Positions 1-11,885 of a stretch of 64,000 nucleotides of DNA are shown one piece after another. This DNA is from Eupeodes corollae. Lineage: Eukaryota; Arthropoda; Insecta; Diptera; Syrphidae. The position numbers and the translations under genes are program-made. The DNA lies in contig NC_079149.1 in the NCBI RefSeq assembly GCF_945859685.1, positions 16,155,118 through 16,219,117 of the forward strand, read 5' to 3'. Below the pieces are notes generated by a model that was not told where the DNA came from, made no database searches, and saw only the letters and a program-made list of their open reading frames with translations. The first letter of the stretch is position 1, and each line of letters starts with the position of its first letter.

Positions 1-57
1 CGTCATCGAAAATTTGGAACATCGAATGGAGGTGTGCCGCCGAAGAAGCGAAGTATC

Positions 58-2955
58 ATAATGAAAAAAAAAGAGGATGGGATGCGACCCATAATGATAA
101 CTTCTCATCCCGGCTGTCGATTTGTCTTTCTTAAAAGTTTGTAGGTTTTCGTTTTGGGTTAAAAAAGTTGTTAGTTAAATTATTCTTAAAAATTATAAAA
201 TTACAAACAATATTTTTCATATAAAGAAATAGTTTAGTTTGAAAATCTAGGTTTGTTAAATAGATTTTTAGTCGAAAACAAATTTTTGCCAATTAAAGCA
301 GCATTTCTTAAATTTTTACAAATTGGATGAATGAATTTAATTTGAGAGATATCAAGAACCGAACATCAATTTTTACCAAATTTGTACTATTTCTTCTACA
401 ATTTATTTTATTATGAAAAAACTGTAACTTTACTTAGGTCTTCAGACCTATTAAGTCCGTTGAGAGACCTTAAGGGGCATAGAGCCGCTACTACTCCTAC
501 GCGCCATCGTGTACGGTTTCCGGAGATGTGTTTCAGCTTCCACTTACTCTTGCCTTGTGACGCTGATTCCGCCTCGACTGTCCTGCGCCATGTGCTTCTC
601 GTTCGTCCAGCTCTTCTTCCTTCTTGTGTAAGCGGATTCCTTACCTGTCCTTCTATGAAGTACCTCATTTGAAATACGGTTTGGCCAGAAAATCCTTAGG
701 ATGTTACGAATACATCTATTTACGAAAGTTTGCAGCATTCTTGTTATGGCTTAAATAACCTTCCAAGTGCTGCACCCATAAAGAAGCACAGATTCGACAT
801 TTGTGCGAAACAGTCGTAGTTCTTAAGCTGATAGAGTTATTCCTCCAAATGTTTGACAGTATACCGAACGCCACTTTTGCTTTGTTGATGTTTGATGTTT
901 TGTTTGGTTCAGCCTTCGATGGAAACAATGCTTCCAAGGTATTGAAAGTTCTCCACATTTTCCACCGATTGCGAGAAAATATTTCTTTGAGAAGATGGTC
1001 GGGTTCCGAGGCTGATCATTTTTGTTTTGCCGGAATTAATTTTCAACCCCACAAATTCTGCTTCTCTCTCCACACTTGTTGTCATTTGATGGAGATCCAT
1101 GATCCTATGAGAGAGTAAGCAAACATCGTCCGCGTAATCTGAGTGCTTGAAATAGGATGTCAAAGTCCATTGGATCCCTCCGCTAGCTGAGCGCAGGAAC
1201 ACATCCTTGTCTGACTCCGCTTCGGATTTCAAAGTCATCTGACAACCTACCATCGTGCAGAACGTTGCACTTGGATCCATCATATGCTGCTTTAATAATA
1301 GCAATTAGTTTTTCTGAAATGCCTCTCCTCCGCAAAGCTAACCAGATATACTCCCTGTTAACGCTATCAAAGGCTTTCTCGAAGTTGATGAACAATAGGT
1401 GTAATGGTGATCGATATTCAACGCACTGTTCAAAAATTGATCCGCAGGGTGTTAATATGATAAAAACAGGAGGATCCAGCGCGGAATCCTGCTTGTTTGG
1501 CATCTAGCGTGGCCTCCAGGTGTTACCTGATGCGTTCCTGTATAACTTTTGCTAATATTTTGGCAACGGCTGGTAGAACGAAAATTGCTCTCCAGTTTTC
1601 GCACTTTGTAAGATCTTCTTTTTTTGGGAGCTTGACGATAATTCCCTTCTTCCACTCATGAGTCATGGGGGAAGCTTTCGGTGGTCCAGGCTTCTTTCAT
1701 GAGCAGATAAAGCAGTTCGCTTGATGACGTTGGCGCTGCTTGTAAAAACTCTGCGGAAATTCAATCAAGTCCTACCGCTTTGTTGTTCTTAAGTCTTTAA
1801 TTGCGGCAAGAGGTGCGGTGCAGATTCAAGGATAAGTTTCTTCAGGCGCTTCAGAAAGTATCGGCTGCACGTTGTTGGATTTTTATAAAAAAAAACTATT
1901 GAATATTGAAATCAATATTTTTTATGAAATTATGAAATAAAAAAACTTTGATGACAATATTTTTAATGTTTGAAAAGCTTTTTGATTCGAAAAGGTTCAG
2001 TATTTTTTTGTTAGGTTTTTATTTTTTGTAAAAAAAACTGTCAAATCGATTTTTCTCAAAATTTTAATGAATGTTTACTACAATATTTTTAAAACCTAAA
2101 GAAGTTTAAAGCCAATATCTCAAAGTGTTGAAAAGATATTTGAGTAGAAAATCAATATTGCCAACTTTTATTATTTTTTTTTTAGATTTTTATTTTTTGT
2201 AAAAAAAACTGTCAATTCGATTTTTCTCAACATTTTTAAGAATTTTAAAAACAATATTTCTTTTAATATAAAATAAGTTTGAAGCCCAAATTTCAAGTTT
2301 TTGTAAAGATATTTGAAAAGATATTCAATTTTTACCAACTTTGAGTGATGTTTTTTCTTAGATTTTTATTTTTTATAAGAAAAAAAACTATCGATTCGAT
2401 TTTTCTCAAAATTTTATCAGATGTCAAAAACATTATTCTTCGTTGCACAAAATTGTTTTGGAGATGAAATCATATTTTAGTTGTAAAATTTATTTATGGA
2501 TTTTTTTATGGATTTTTTTCAAAAACTATACTTCTTTGATATCACGTTACAATATATTATATAAAATTTAATTCAAGTCTCTAGCGTTTTTGGCTCGTAA
2601 GATATTTGCGGTTAACCAAAATTGTCATCATTTTTTAAACTGCTATGGTAAAAAAATCGCCCATGCAATTTTCTTGAGAGCCTTTTCTGCATCTTTCTGC
2701 CTTCTTATCTGTATAACAACATTTATTTGAAGTCGATATCTCTTTTGGCTCTTGAGCTATGGACAACGAAAAAACATCACAGACGTACGGACGTACGGAC
2801 GTACGATAGTAGGTACACGCACGCACAGACATCTTTCTAAAAATATTTTATGTCGACTCCACGGACCTTGAAACGTCGAGAAACGTCAAAATGTTCAATT
2901 TGACAAATTGGACCCATTACAATAATTTCCTATTTGAAGTTAGAAATGACCAACA
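58..2955. mobile_element. foldback-like repeat, left arm (inverted copy of 13380-14822)
   Basis: The outer end (about 58-125) has a GATGGGATGCGACCCA block that recurs in reverse complement at about 14760-14822. Inside it are diverged ~170-bp units (120-412 and 1877-2450) sharing a core resembling TCGATTTTTCTCAAAATTTT. An inner conserved domain follows (about 2520-2940), including the stretch GGCTCTTGAGCTATGGAC and a low-complexity cgtacg run near 2783. The same blocks occur in mirror order at 13380-14822, so these are inverted copies of one repeat family. A LINE fragment (413-1876) interrupts this arm. The short reading frame at 2635-2832 has a counterpart in the other copy, but it only reflects DNA similarity and I do not regard it as a gene. 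Family assignment is open. Confidence 0.6.
413..1876 (-). mobile_element. non-LTR retrotransposon fragment (reverse transcriptase), broken
   Basis: Read on the minus strand, the segment gives reverse transcriptase blocks in order. These are a KLPKK.SYKVRKLESN block near 1640-1580, INFEKAFDSVNRE near 1400, SGVRQGC near 1210, and a catalytic YADD near 1124-1135 followed by GLKINSGKTKM. The C-terminal region (NRCIRNILRIFWPNRISN) lies near 640-720. Blocks fall in different frames, so the copy is dead. The endonuclease part is missing, so it is 5'-truncated at about 1876. It sits inside the foldback-like repeat and is younger than it. Its sequence differs clearly from the RTE-like LINEs elsewhere in the window; the clade is not assigned. 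Confidence 0.8.
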
Positions 2956-2965
2956 TTTCGTAAAT

Positions 2966-3019
2966 AATTGGTGTTTTATTCAAAATCAACATCAGCCCTT
3001 AAAATTAAATCACCCTTTA
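2966..3019. repeat. solo terminus of a mariner-type element
   Basis: This short stretch reads out to ...AAATCACCCTTTA and closely matches the right terminus of the mariner-type relic at 61767-61816, including a shared CCCTTAAAATT block. The AAAGGGTG end is the same type as the ends of the DD41D elements at 33.2 and 34.9 kb. No transposase coding remains beside it. Confidence 0.5.
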
Positions 3020-3051
3020 TTAGAGTAATAGCAAACATTCAAGTGATATTA

Positions 3052-3505
3052 GGTCCGTTCGCGTACCCTGCTAAAACAGTCCAATTTTACGAAGAAATAC
3101 GAAATTTGACCAAATCCTGTTCGCGTACTGAAAAAATTCATAATTTTTTCTTAAAATGAGCGTTTACGGAAAAGTAAAATATTTCCCCAAACTGCGAATT
3201 TTAGCCCAAGAAATTTCTTTGGGCTGATTTGTAAAAAGTGTCAAATTTGATAGAAATTCAAATAAATTGCTCACTTTGCAGTGTTGTTGTTTTAATTTAT
3301 CCATTTATAAAAATGATGAATGATGAAAATGAAAAGATGATATTTTAAAATTTATATATTTTTGACAGTAAATTGTGTGAAAAGTTTGTTGTTTTCCCGT
3401 TCGCTTACTTTTTTGTAGTTTGCTCTTTTTGTGAAAGAATTTTATCCCCACTCTTCAAAATGTCTCGTTTTACGAATTTTAGTGCAGAAAGTACGCGAAC
3501 GCACC
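3052..3505. mobile_element. MITE with ~16-bp terminal inverted repeats
   Basis: The left end GGTCCGTTCGCGTAC and the right end (reverse complement GGTGCGTTCGCGTAC) form inverted repeats with one mismatch. TA dinucleotides flank both ends (3050-3051 and 3506-3507), which fits a Tc1/mariner-type target site. An ATT triplet also flanks both sides if the boundary is moved by one base. There is no coding capacity, so it would depend on a transposase supplied elsewhere. Confidence 0.6.
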
Positions 3506-3507
3506 TA

Positions 3508-4810
3508 TTATGACACTTCAAATGACAGACACGTTTAATAATTGTCAGGTGCCAAATGAATGACTCTCTATGCCTATGTGATTTTTTGTAAGGTGGCAGT
3601 CCAATATTTTTATTTTTAGTAATTCGTATCTTATTTATCTTTCATAAGTTACTAATTATAATTTGAAAGCCAGTCAACTTGACGTTTGTCTCTCACTCTT
3701 TTACTAATTACATATTTATTTTAAATGAATTTTATATATTTAAATTGATAACCCAAAGCATCCGCAAATAATAATTTGTAATAATAAAAACAGCGTCACC
3801 CCAACAGGAAGACATAAAATGCATCGTTCTAATTTTATATTAAAAACAAACAAAATAAATGAGAGGTAATAATGAAATTATTTTATTTATCAAATATGTT
3901 CCATAATATTCTCATCACCTTGCAAATTTTGATATGTTAATGGTATATTTTATTTATCATTTAATTTACATTAATTTTTATATTATTTTAGTGTCATTTA
4001 TAATTAAATTTGAAAATAAGCAGGTCGGAAATACAAACAAACCCAATTATTGTATAAAAGCTAAAGAGGAGCGTTCGTGTTGGTGATGGACGTTTTAATA
4101 TTTGTTTTTCGAAAACTCTCAGATGTGTTCAACAGTCAGCTAAATGCTATCTAAGCTAACGTATGAGATCTACCTTTTCTCACGAACTTTTCCTGAACAA
4201 AAGTTAAATAATAAATAAAATAGAACACACATTTTCACCGGAGCATCGCGTCGCGTCAGGTCGGGTCGTGCGTATAAAATCGTTCCCGAAATTTGATAAG
4301 AAAATATGGTAATAGTATACAAGACGCCAAAATTGCACCCAGAGGATTAGCTTTAACTTATTTGTGTTTTTGCTTCTGAAAACATACCTTTTTATGAAAC
4401 TTTGAAAACTTAAGACTCTAGGAACATGCTTCTATAGGGAAGCGAGTATCAGCTTAGATGCAGGAAAAAGAGGAAACATAATAAGGTTATGGTCTATCCA
4501 TTGTTATAATATTTATTCGGCTTTTTGAAATGGGAAAATTGTGCGAAAGCGATAAGATAAAAACTTTGTTCCATTTTCAAAGGAGACTTGACATAATTGT
4601 TCAAATTTATAACTTAAATAAGTCACGTCAAATTGAATTAACGAAGTCTTCTTCCCTAAAATAATGGCAGGATTTCATGTAAAGGATTTTACAATAAGAT
4701 AATTCATTTTGAAAAGTTCGCTACAGTGAGAGCTGTCAATGTCACTTTTGAAACTGTCACATTTTGACGTTTGAAAAGTAATAAGTTATTCCATTTATAA
4801 AATGGTTAGT
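3508..4810. other. AT-rich intergenic DNA, nothing recognised
   Basis: No reading frame with codon structure, RNA gene or terminal repeat is visible. A TATAAA occurs near 4272 after a CG-rich run, but no convincing exon follows it. Confidence 0.4.
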
Positions 4811-4853
4811 ACCCGAAGCATGATGGTCTACTGCGTTGGACTGTCATGCCAGA
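4811..4853 (+). repeat. truncated tRNA-derived SINE head
   Basis: The stretch AGCATGATGGTCTACTGCG followed by GGACTGTCATGCCAGA matches, with a few changes, the tRNA-like head of the SINE at 24.6 kb, which has AGCGTTATGGTTAGTGCG then GGACTGTCATGCTAGA. It includes a box-A-like block and stops before any box B, so it is a 5' fragment of a tRNA-derived SINE and not a functional tRNA. Confidence 0.5.
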
Positions 4854-5654
4854 AACATATCATAGACGAAATAAAAGAAGTAAAATCATGGATTTGTATT
4901 CCATTTATTTAAAAACTTGAGGTATTGTCAAACTTAAAACGAAAGATACACTGTATACTATATTAAAAAAAAAAACCGCAGGAAAACTTAAAAACACAAA
5001 GATCTCAATTCAAAAAGATTATCCACGGAACATAAGAGCTAAAAGAGGTCATCTTCTGCAAGTCAGAAAACTGATTAAACGAATGTAAACGAGCACTTAA
5101 GTTGTTCTGAAAGAGGATATGTTGCGGGTAGATGGATGTTCTTACACTTGGGACTTTTCTGTCGGCCTTAAAAGTTGAATCAATTATGGTTTTTCAAAAC
5201 TATGCGACTACTTACAACTTCCTTAGGATTTTTTAAAATCGTGTTTATATAAAAAATAAAACCAAGGAAGCAATAGATGACAGCTCGATGACAGACTCAA
5301 GGTTTAGAAAAAATGTCAACAGTGTTCAGAATCTTTTAGTACTGCCAAATGGCTCTCGCCAATAGCGCAGGGATGGCATGGAGGAACGAAATTCTAGTAA
5401 TATATAATACTTACGATTTTAAGCATACAATGTTTGCGGACTTAATAACAAAATATTTTACTCGGAATTTTTTTTCAATATTTGTTAGAATTTCATTTGT
5501 TTTTTTTTATTCGAAACTCATTTAGTAGAAGGTAGAGATAAAAACTTTGACAAATATTTGCCATCATATTCCTGTTTTTGCGGGTTACAAATAAGTCAAT
5601 AAAAAAGAACATTCTTTCGAAGTTTGAAGTTAAAATAGAGGGAAACATTGGTTG
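4854..5654. other. AT-rich intergenic DNA, nothing recognised
   Basis: No gene-like reading frame or repeat structure was identified between the SINE fragment and the LINE. Confidence 0.35.
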
Positions 5655-8488
5655 CATAGTAATGAGGAGGAGGCCCTAGACTCCTATAAAGCAGACATAA
5701 CCGCCATCCAGGAAGTACGATGTGATGGGCCGGACAAAAAGAGGATGAAAAACTGCGATATTTACTATGGTGACTGCTACCATGAAAACCAAAAGTGCTT
5801 ATTTGGATTCGGCTTTGTCATTGGAGCCAGACATAGGCAAGAAGTCATGAGCTTTAGGTGTATCAATGAGCGCCTCATGACCATACGCATCAAAGCTAAA
5901 TTATTCAACATTAGGCTGATATGCGCGCACGCCCCCACAGAAGAAAAAGACGGCAACACCAAAGATATGTTCTTCGAGCTCTTAGACAAAACATGAGCAG
6001 TGTCCTAGCTACGATATTAAAATTGTCCTGGGTGATTTTAATGCCAAGCTAGGAAGGGAAGACATCTTTGGTAGAATAATCGGGAAGAACAGCCTTCACG
6101 ACAACACTTCCGACAACGGATTCAGGGTCATAGATTTTGCTGCGGGCGAAACGTCATGGTATCCAGTACCCGTTTTCCACACCTCAAAATCCACAAAGGA
6201 ACTTGGAGTTCTCCAGAACAATCTACCGTCAACCAGATTGACCATATTGCGATTGACACCAGACGCGCTTCCAGCATCATGGATGTCCGGACTTTCTGAG
6301 GAGCTAACATCGGTTATTACTCGGACCACTACCTCGTTGTAGCCAAGGTAGCACTTCGGGTTTCCAGACCCAAGGCTAAACAGAGAGGTGCTGGCAGAAG
6401 GTACAACGTTCAAGTTGTACAAGTTACTCCTCTCAAAGTTCTCTGCCACCAACACCATGTATGAAAAACCAGTGGCAACATTGCCAAGATGCAATCAGAG
6501 AAGCTGCCTCTGATGTGCTGGTTTTCAAGCAGCCACTAACATGGAACCCCTAGTTTGATGAGGAATGTCGGCAGGCAAATGCAGCCAAATAACAGGCACG
6601 CAAAGCGGAGCTGCATAAAAGGACGAGAGCTGCTCATGAGCTCTATGATCAGAAGAGGCGAGAGGAACACCGACTTCTCAGAAGGAAAAAGAGAGGGTAT
6701 GAGAAGCGTGCGGTCGTAGATGTTGAGAGGTTTAATAGAAGGAATGAAGTTCGAAAGTTTTATGAACAGGTGAAACGAAATTCACAGATACATAAACCTA
6801 GAACCGAAAGCTGCAAGGACGAAAGTTGAACCGCAGTCAATGCTGAGGATATGGGAGGACCACTTCTGCGGGCTCTATAATGGCAATGACGAACCGAATA
6901 CCGCTGTCAGGCAGGATGATCAACATAGACGACGAAAGCCAACAATCCCGTCCTCCCAACTTAGACGAAGTAAGGATTGCACCTCTAAGCTGAAGTCTAA
7001 TAAAGCCGCTGGAGAAGATGGCTTGAATGCCGAGCTCTTTAAAGCAGCTGAAGATAAGTTTGTTACGAGCATGCACCAACTTATCTGTAAGATATGGTCG
7101 GAAGAGAGCATGTCCGATGAATGGAACCTCATTATTGTTTGCCCGATCCTAAAAAAAGGAGCCCCTCTTAACTGCACCAACTATAGAGGAATCAGTTTAC
7201 TAAACATCGACTATAAATCTTTTCTGCCGTTATATGTGAACGTCTAAAGCCCATCAACAGCAACCTGATAGGTCCTTATCAGTGTGATTCTAGACCAGGA
7301 ATGTCCACAGTTGTTCAAATATTCACATTCCGGCACATCCTGGATAAAACCCAAGAACACCAAATCGACACAGACCATCTTTTCATGGATTTCAGGGCTG
7401 CATATGACAGCATCTACAGGGACGAGCTGTATAAAGCATGTCTTGTTTTTGGCATCCCTGTCAAACTCGTCCGTTTGTGCAGGATGACCAGACCATGGAG
7501 CATTAACGCTGCTCAATAATCGTTGGAAACAACTTAACAGAACCTTTCGATGTCAAAAAAGGTTTTAGACAAGATAATGCGCTGTCATGTGATTTTTTTA
7601 ACATAGTGCTTGAAAGAATAATGCAGAGCTCACACGTCAACTATCTTTCAAAAGTCTGTCCAATTACTAGCATATGCTGATTACATTGACATAATTATAA
7701 GAACTCACCGTGATGTCAATGGGGCTTTTGTGAAAATTTAGGCAGAGGTGGCAAAAATAGGTTTTACGGTTAATGATGACTAAACAACGTACATGCTGTT
7801 TTCAAGAAACTACCTACAATACCGACGGACGGCTTGGTCAAAACGTCACCATCGACAGACGTAACTTTGAGGTAGTCAAAGTTTCGTCTACCTAGGCTCC
7901 GCTGTAAACCCAGAAAACAACACCAGCGCTGAGATCAAACGCAGAATAACTCTTGCTAACCGATGTTTCTTTGGACTAAGAAAGCAATTGAGTGGTAAAG
8001 TCCTCTCGAGGGACCAAAGTGTCGCTATATAAGACCCTCATCATCCCCGTCCTGCTATACGGTACAGAAGCATAGACTATGACAAAACTGGATGAAAGCA
8101 CCTTGGGTCAGTTCGAGAGGAAAGTTATTCGTGTGATCTACGGTCCCGTACGCATTGAAGGAGAAGATGGGATGACGAGCTGTACGGGCTGTACAGCGAC
8201 GTAGACTTAGCCAGAAGGGTAAAAGTCCAACGACTAAGATGGCTGGGTCACGTAGAGCGCATGGAAACCAATACTCCGGCCCGGAAAGTCTTCTAATCCA
8301 CACCTAACAGGACAACGCAGTAGAGGAAGACCGTAGATCAAGTCGTACAAGTGGAAGTTGACCTTACTTAACTTGGAGAGTGAAACTGGAGACATCTTGC
8401 TAGGGACCGAGCTAGATGGAGAAGTTTGTCGGGTGAGGCCCTAGTTCACACAGGACTGTAGTGCTACTTTAAGTAAGTAAGTAAGTTA
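5655..8488 (+). mobile_element. RTE-like LINE, family A, 5'-truncated and broken
   Basis: Domains run in order on the plus strand. An AP-type endonuclease begins at KADITAIQEVR (about 5690), continues with ICAHAPTEEKDG (about 5920) and reaches LGDFNAKLGR (about 6030). The reverse transcriptase follows with DEWNLIIVCPILKKGAP (about 7120), FMDFRAAYDSIYRDEL (about 7380), and a catalytic box changed from YADD to YADY near 7674. The C-terminal part has NTSAEIKRRITLANRCFFGL and a LRWLGHVERME block near 8240. Frameshifts and stops interrupt it throughout. The 3' end closes with a TAAG tandem tail (8470-8488). The endonuclease N-terminus is missing. A single EN-RT open reading frame with a short tandem-repeat tail fits the RTE group. 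Confidence 0.85.
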
Positions 8489-8599
8489 TTGCAGGCGTTA
8501 AGTTATCATTTGGCTTTACTTTTAAATTCTTCAACACAAATATCTTGGAGTTATGCAAAATTATCAACTTGGATTGATAAATTGATAAAAATAAAACTT

Positions 8600-8900
8600 A
8601 AAATGAAGTGAGTTGTGCTCTACACAGCCTTAAAGATGGCAAGGCCGCTGGGTCAAATGGTATACCAGATGTGTTCTTTAAAAAAAACTCAGTTTTGTTA
8701 AAGATTAAATTGACAGAAGCGCTGACGTTCCCTGATCACTTCTTTGAAGCCCTAATAATGGCAATCCACAAGAAAGGTGATGTTAAACAAACTATAGAGG
8801 AATATCGTTTCTGAATGCAGCCTTAAAAATATTCACATTCGTTCTTTACGAAAGACTGAACAGTTCAAGTGCAAGATGAAAACAAGCTAAGAAAATTTCA
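8600..8900 (+). mobile_element. short reverse transcriptase fragment of another LINE
   Basis: The translation contains LKDGKAAGSNGIPDVFFK, then ALIMAIHKKGD and, after a frame break, LNAALKIFTFVLYERLN. These are the early RT blocks of a non-LTR retrotransposon (K.AG.DGIP, IHKKGD, LLN...YERL). The sequence differs from the RTE-like families elsewhere in this window. Only about 100 residues remain, and it lies just past the family A tail without sharing its frame. Confidence 0.65.
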
Positions 8901-10535
8901 AAGTGGTTTTGGTTAAGGATAAAATACAGAGCTCGTATCATCGATGAACATTTTTGATTCAAACCAATATCAGGCATAAGAATTTTTGTATTCGCAACCC
9001 AAAGCCCTTTTTCGGCTGTCAAAAAATTTGGGCTCTTGGTAACTTGTGCGTCATTGAAATGCGTTTGGAATTTATTTTCAGAATATTCATAATTTTCAGA
9101 ACGATCATAATGAAATTTTATCAAGAGCTTTGGTATTTCCAAAGTCACACAAATTTCTATTTATACAATTTTAATATCTATATAAAGACGTTTATTAAAA
9201 CCTAACATCAAGGCTCTTGTACATATAATTGCTTTTGTTTGAACCCTTCACTTATTTTTCTGAACTCCAAAATAATTCTATTTTTCTTTTAAAATTGTAA
9301 AAATACTTGAAGCACCTTTTGACTTTAATTTTATTACAGTTCCCATGACAAAAACAGATGCTTTTACTCTTCCACCGATAAAATTATTTTCAAAAACCAA
9401 AAACACAAAACATGTCCTTTATAAAACAAAGAATATGGCATTGACAATAATTTTCCCCAGAGTATCAAAATAACGTACAAAAATAACAAATCTCTCAAAA
9501 ACATTATCAAGGATCAAATTCTCGTAAATAGCTACATAAATGTACCCAAGCATTTTTTGAGGGTTATTACTCAAACCATCAGTATCTCATCAGGACTTGT
9601 TGCTCCAAAAAACAAGGCCATAGAAAACCTGAAGGTCAGCCTTCTTAAAAAAGAAGAAAATTTTCTTTGGGTAATGTCATGCAAGGAAAGGTTGAGTTGA
9701 ATCCCTCGGGGGACAATCCCTGGATGTAAAATAAAAAAATCCAAAAGAACAAATAAAAGACCTACTTACACTACCTTATGATTTCTTTAAAAGTTTAAAA
9801 AGAACAAAGAAGAAATCGAATTTTCTACCTTTGTCAAGTTGGGAAAAAGCTTTTTGTCTGATATAGGACAAAAACACAACAAAAATAATCGATTTTCAGT
9901 GCAGAAATGGGAAAACTTTTCCTTCTTCTTTCAAACTACCATGTTTTTCAAATATCTACATAACTGTGTATAAAAGATAACTAAGAAAATGTTTTTAAGA
10001 AAAAAGTTGATGGCTCTATTTAAATGGCATCCTTTCAAAATACGGAAAAAGTTGTTCTTTATTTTGTACTTCAAACACTTATAATCGGCGTAGATGAAGA
10101 AAATTGCTGCTAGATGGCGCGACGCTCATCGTCTTCCGCCCGTTAACTTTTCTTGATAAATGAAATGTCCTGTGAAAATTCAGTTATTGAGAAGAAATTA
10201 TAATTGCCAGCAGAGATTTTTGAAGTAATTTTATTACAACTTTTCTTCTTTACAATTTGCAAAAGTCTTTCATTTTGCTTACAGGAAATTTCCAAACAAA
10301 ATTCTAGTCTTAAAACTTAGTTTATGTGAAAACTAGAATTCGATTGCCTCAGCCTCATTCCTTGGTGTCAAGTTGGTAGCGCTGGCGTTTTACACCTGTC
10401 AAACCCAGCTGTCATTTTTGATTGCAAAAAAAAGAACAATATCTATGGCAAGCAAGATTTATATCAAACATAAGATCACGATAAAATCAATGTGTGTAAA
10501 ATCAGTCCCGCAATCTCGGGAGACAAAGGAATCGA
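8901..10535. other. AT-rich intergenic DNA, nothing recognised
   Basis: No coding, RNA or terminal-repeat structure was identified. A short motif near 10371-10412 (GTAGCGCTGGCG, then ACACCTGTCAAACCCA) resembles one near 54050 and one in reverse complement near 15520. Confidence 0.35.
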
Positions 10536-10545
10536 CATAAAGTCT

Positions 10546-11875
10546 TACTTACTTAAGGTGGCGCTACAGTCCTGTGTGAACTAGGGCCTCAACCAACAAA
10601 GTTCTCCATCTAGCTCGGTCCCTAGCTAGATGTCTCCAATTTCAGGCTCCAAGTTGGGTGAGGTCAATTTCCACTTGTGTGCGCCACCTGATCCACGGTC
10701 TTCCTCTACTGCGTTGTCCTGTGGGGTGTGGATTAGAAGACTTTTCGGGCCGGAGCCCTTCTGGCTAAGTGTACGTCGCTGTACAGCCCCTACAGCTCGT
10801 CGTCCTATCTTCTCCTCCACTTCCTTTCGATACATACGGGACCGTAGATCACACGAATACCTTTTCTCTCGAACCGACCAAAGGTGCTTTTATCCAGTTT
10901 TATCATAGTCCTTGCTTCTGCACCGTATAGCAGGACGGGGATGATGAGGGTCCTATAAAGCTACACTTTGGTCTCTCGAGAGACAACTTTACCACTCTAT
11001 TTCTTAGCCCAAAGAAACAGCGTTTAGCAAGAGTTATTCTGCGTTTGATCTCAGTGCTGTTGTTGTTTTCTGCGTTTACAGCGGAGCCTAGGTAGACGAA
11101 GTCCTTGACTAACTCAAAGTAACTCTGTTGATGGTGACGTTTTGACCAAGACGTCGGTGTTGTATGTCCTTTTTTGACGGCAGCATGTACTTTGTTTTGC
11201 CCTCATTAACCGTTAAACCCATTTTTGCCACCCCATTGACATCACACTGAGTTCTTCCGATCATAATCATATGCTAGCAATTAAACAGACTTTTGAAAGA
11301 TAGTGTCCCTGGTGTTGACGTGTGAGCTTTGCACTATTCTGTCAAGCACGATGTTAAAAAAATCGCATGCCAGCGCATCACCTTGTCTTTAACCTTTTTT
11401 GACATCGAAAGGTTGAAGGTTCTGTTAAGTTGTTTCCAACCTTTATGGAGCAGCGTGAATTCTCCATGGCTATCGTGCCCGAATGGACGAGTTTGGCAGG
11501 GATGCCAAAACTAGACATGGCTCTATACAGCTCGTCCCTATAGATGCTGCCATATGCGGCCTTGAAATCAATGAAAAGATGGTGGGTGTCGATTTGGTGT
11601 TCTTGGGTTTTTTTCCAAGAATATTTGATCAACTGTGGACTTTCCTGGTCTAAGACCACACTGACAAGGACCTATCAGGTTGTTGACGATGGGCTTTAGA
11701 CGTTCACATATTACGGCAGAAAAGATTTATAAGCGATGTTAAGTAGACTGATTCCTCTATAGTTGATGCAGTTTAAAGGGTCTCCTTTTTTCAGGATCGG
11801 GCAAACAATACTGAGGTTCCATTCATCGGGCATGCTTTCTTTCGACCATATCTTACAGATAAGATGGTGCATGCT
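10546..11875 (-). mobile_element. RTE-like LINE, family A, 5'-truncated, with target-site duplication
   Basis: The element begins on the left with the TTAC-type 3' tail and the shared 3' block AAGGTGGCGCTACAGTCCTG. On the minus strand it continues up to DEWNLSIVCPILKKGDP and CKIWSKESMPDEW near 11850. RT sequence includes LFIDFKAAYGSIYRDELYR (near 11550), where AAYD has become AAYG. It is flanked by a perfect 10-bp direct repeat CATAAAGTCT (10536-10545 and 11876-11885), which marks the full extent of a 5'-truncated insertion made by target-primed reverse transcription. The coding sequence is broken by stops. Confidence 0.9.
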
Positions 11876-11885
11876 CATAAAGTCT

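Noticed and set aside
2635..2832. Short frame repeated at 13548-13736 with nearly the same protein
   Set aside because: The similarity is explained by the two inverted copies of one DNA repeat; no domain, and one frame spans a low-complexity cgtacg run.
4268..4365. TATAAA near 4272 followed by a short ATG frame as a gene start
   Set aside because: The frame after ATG at about 4306 closes within 20 codons and no exon continues it.
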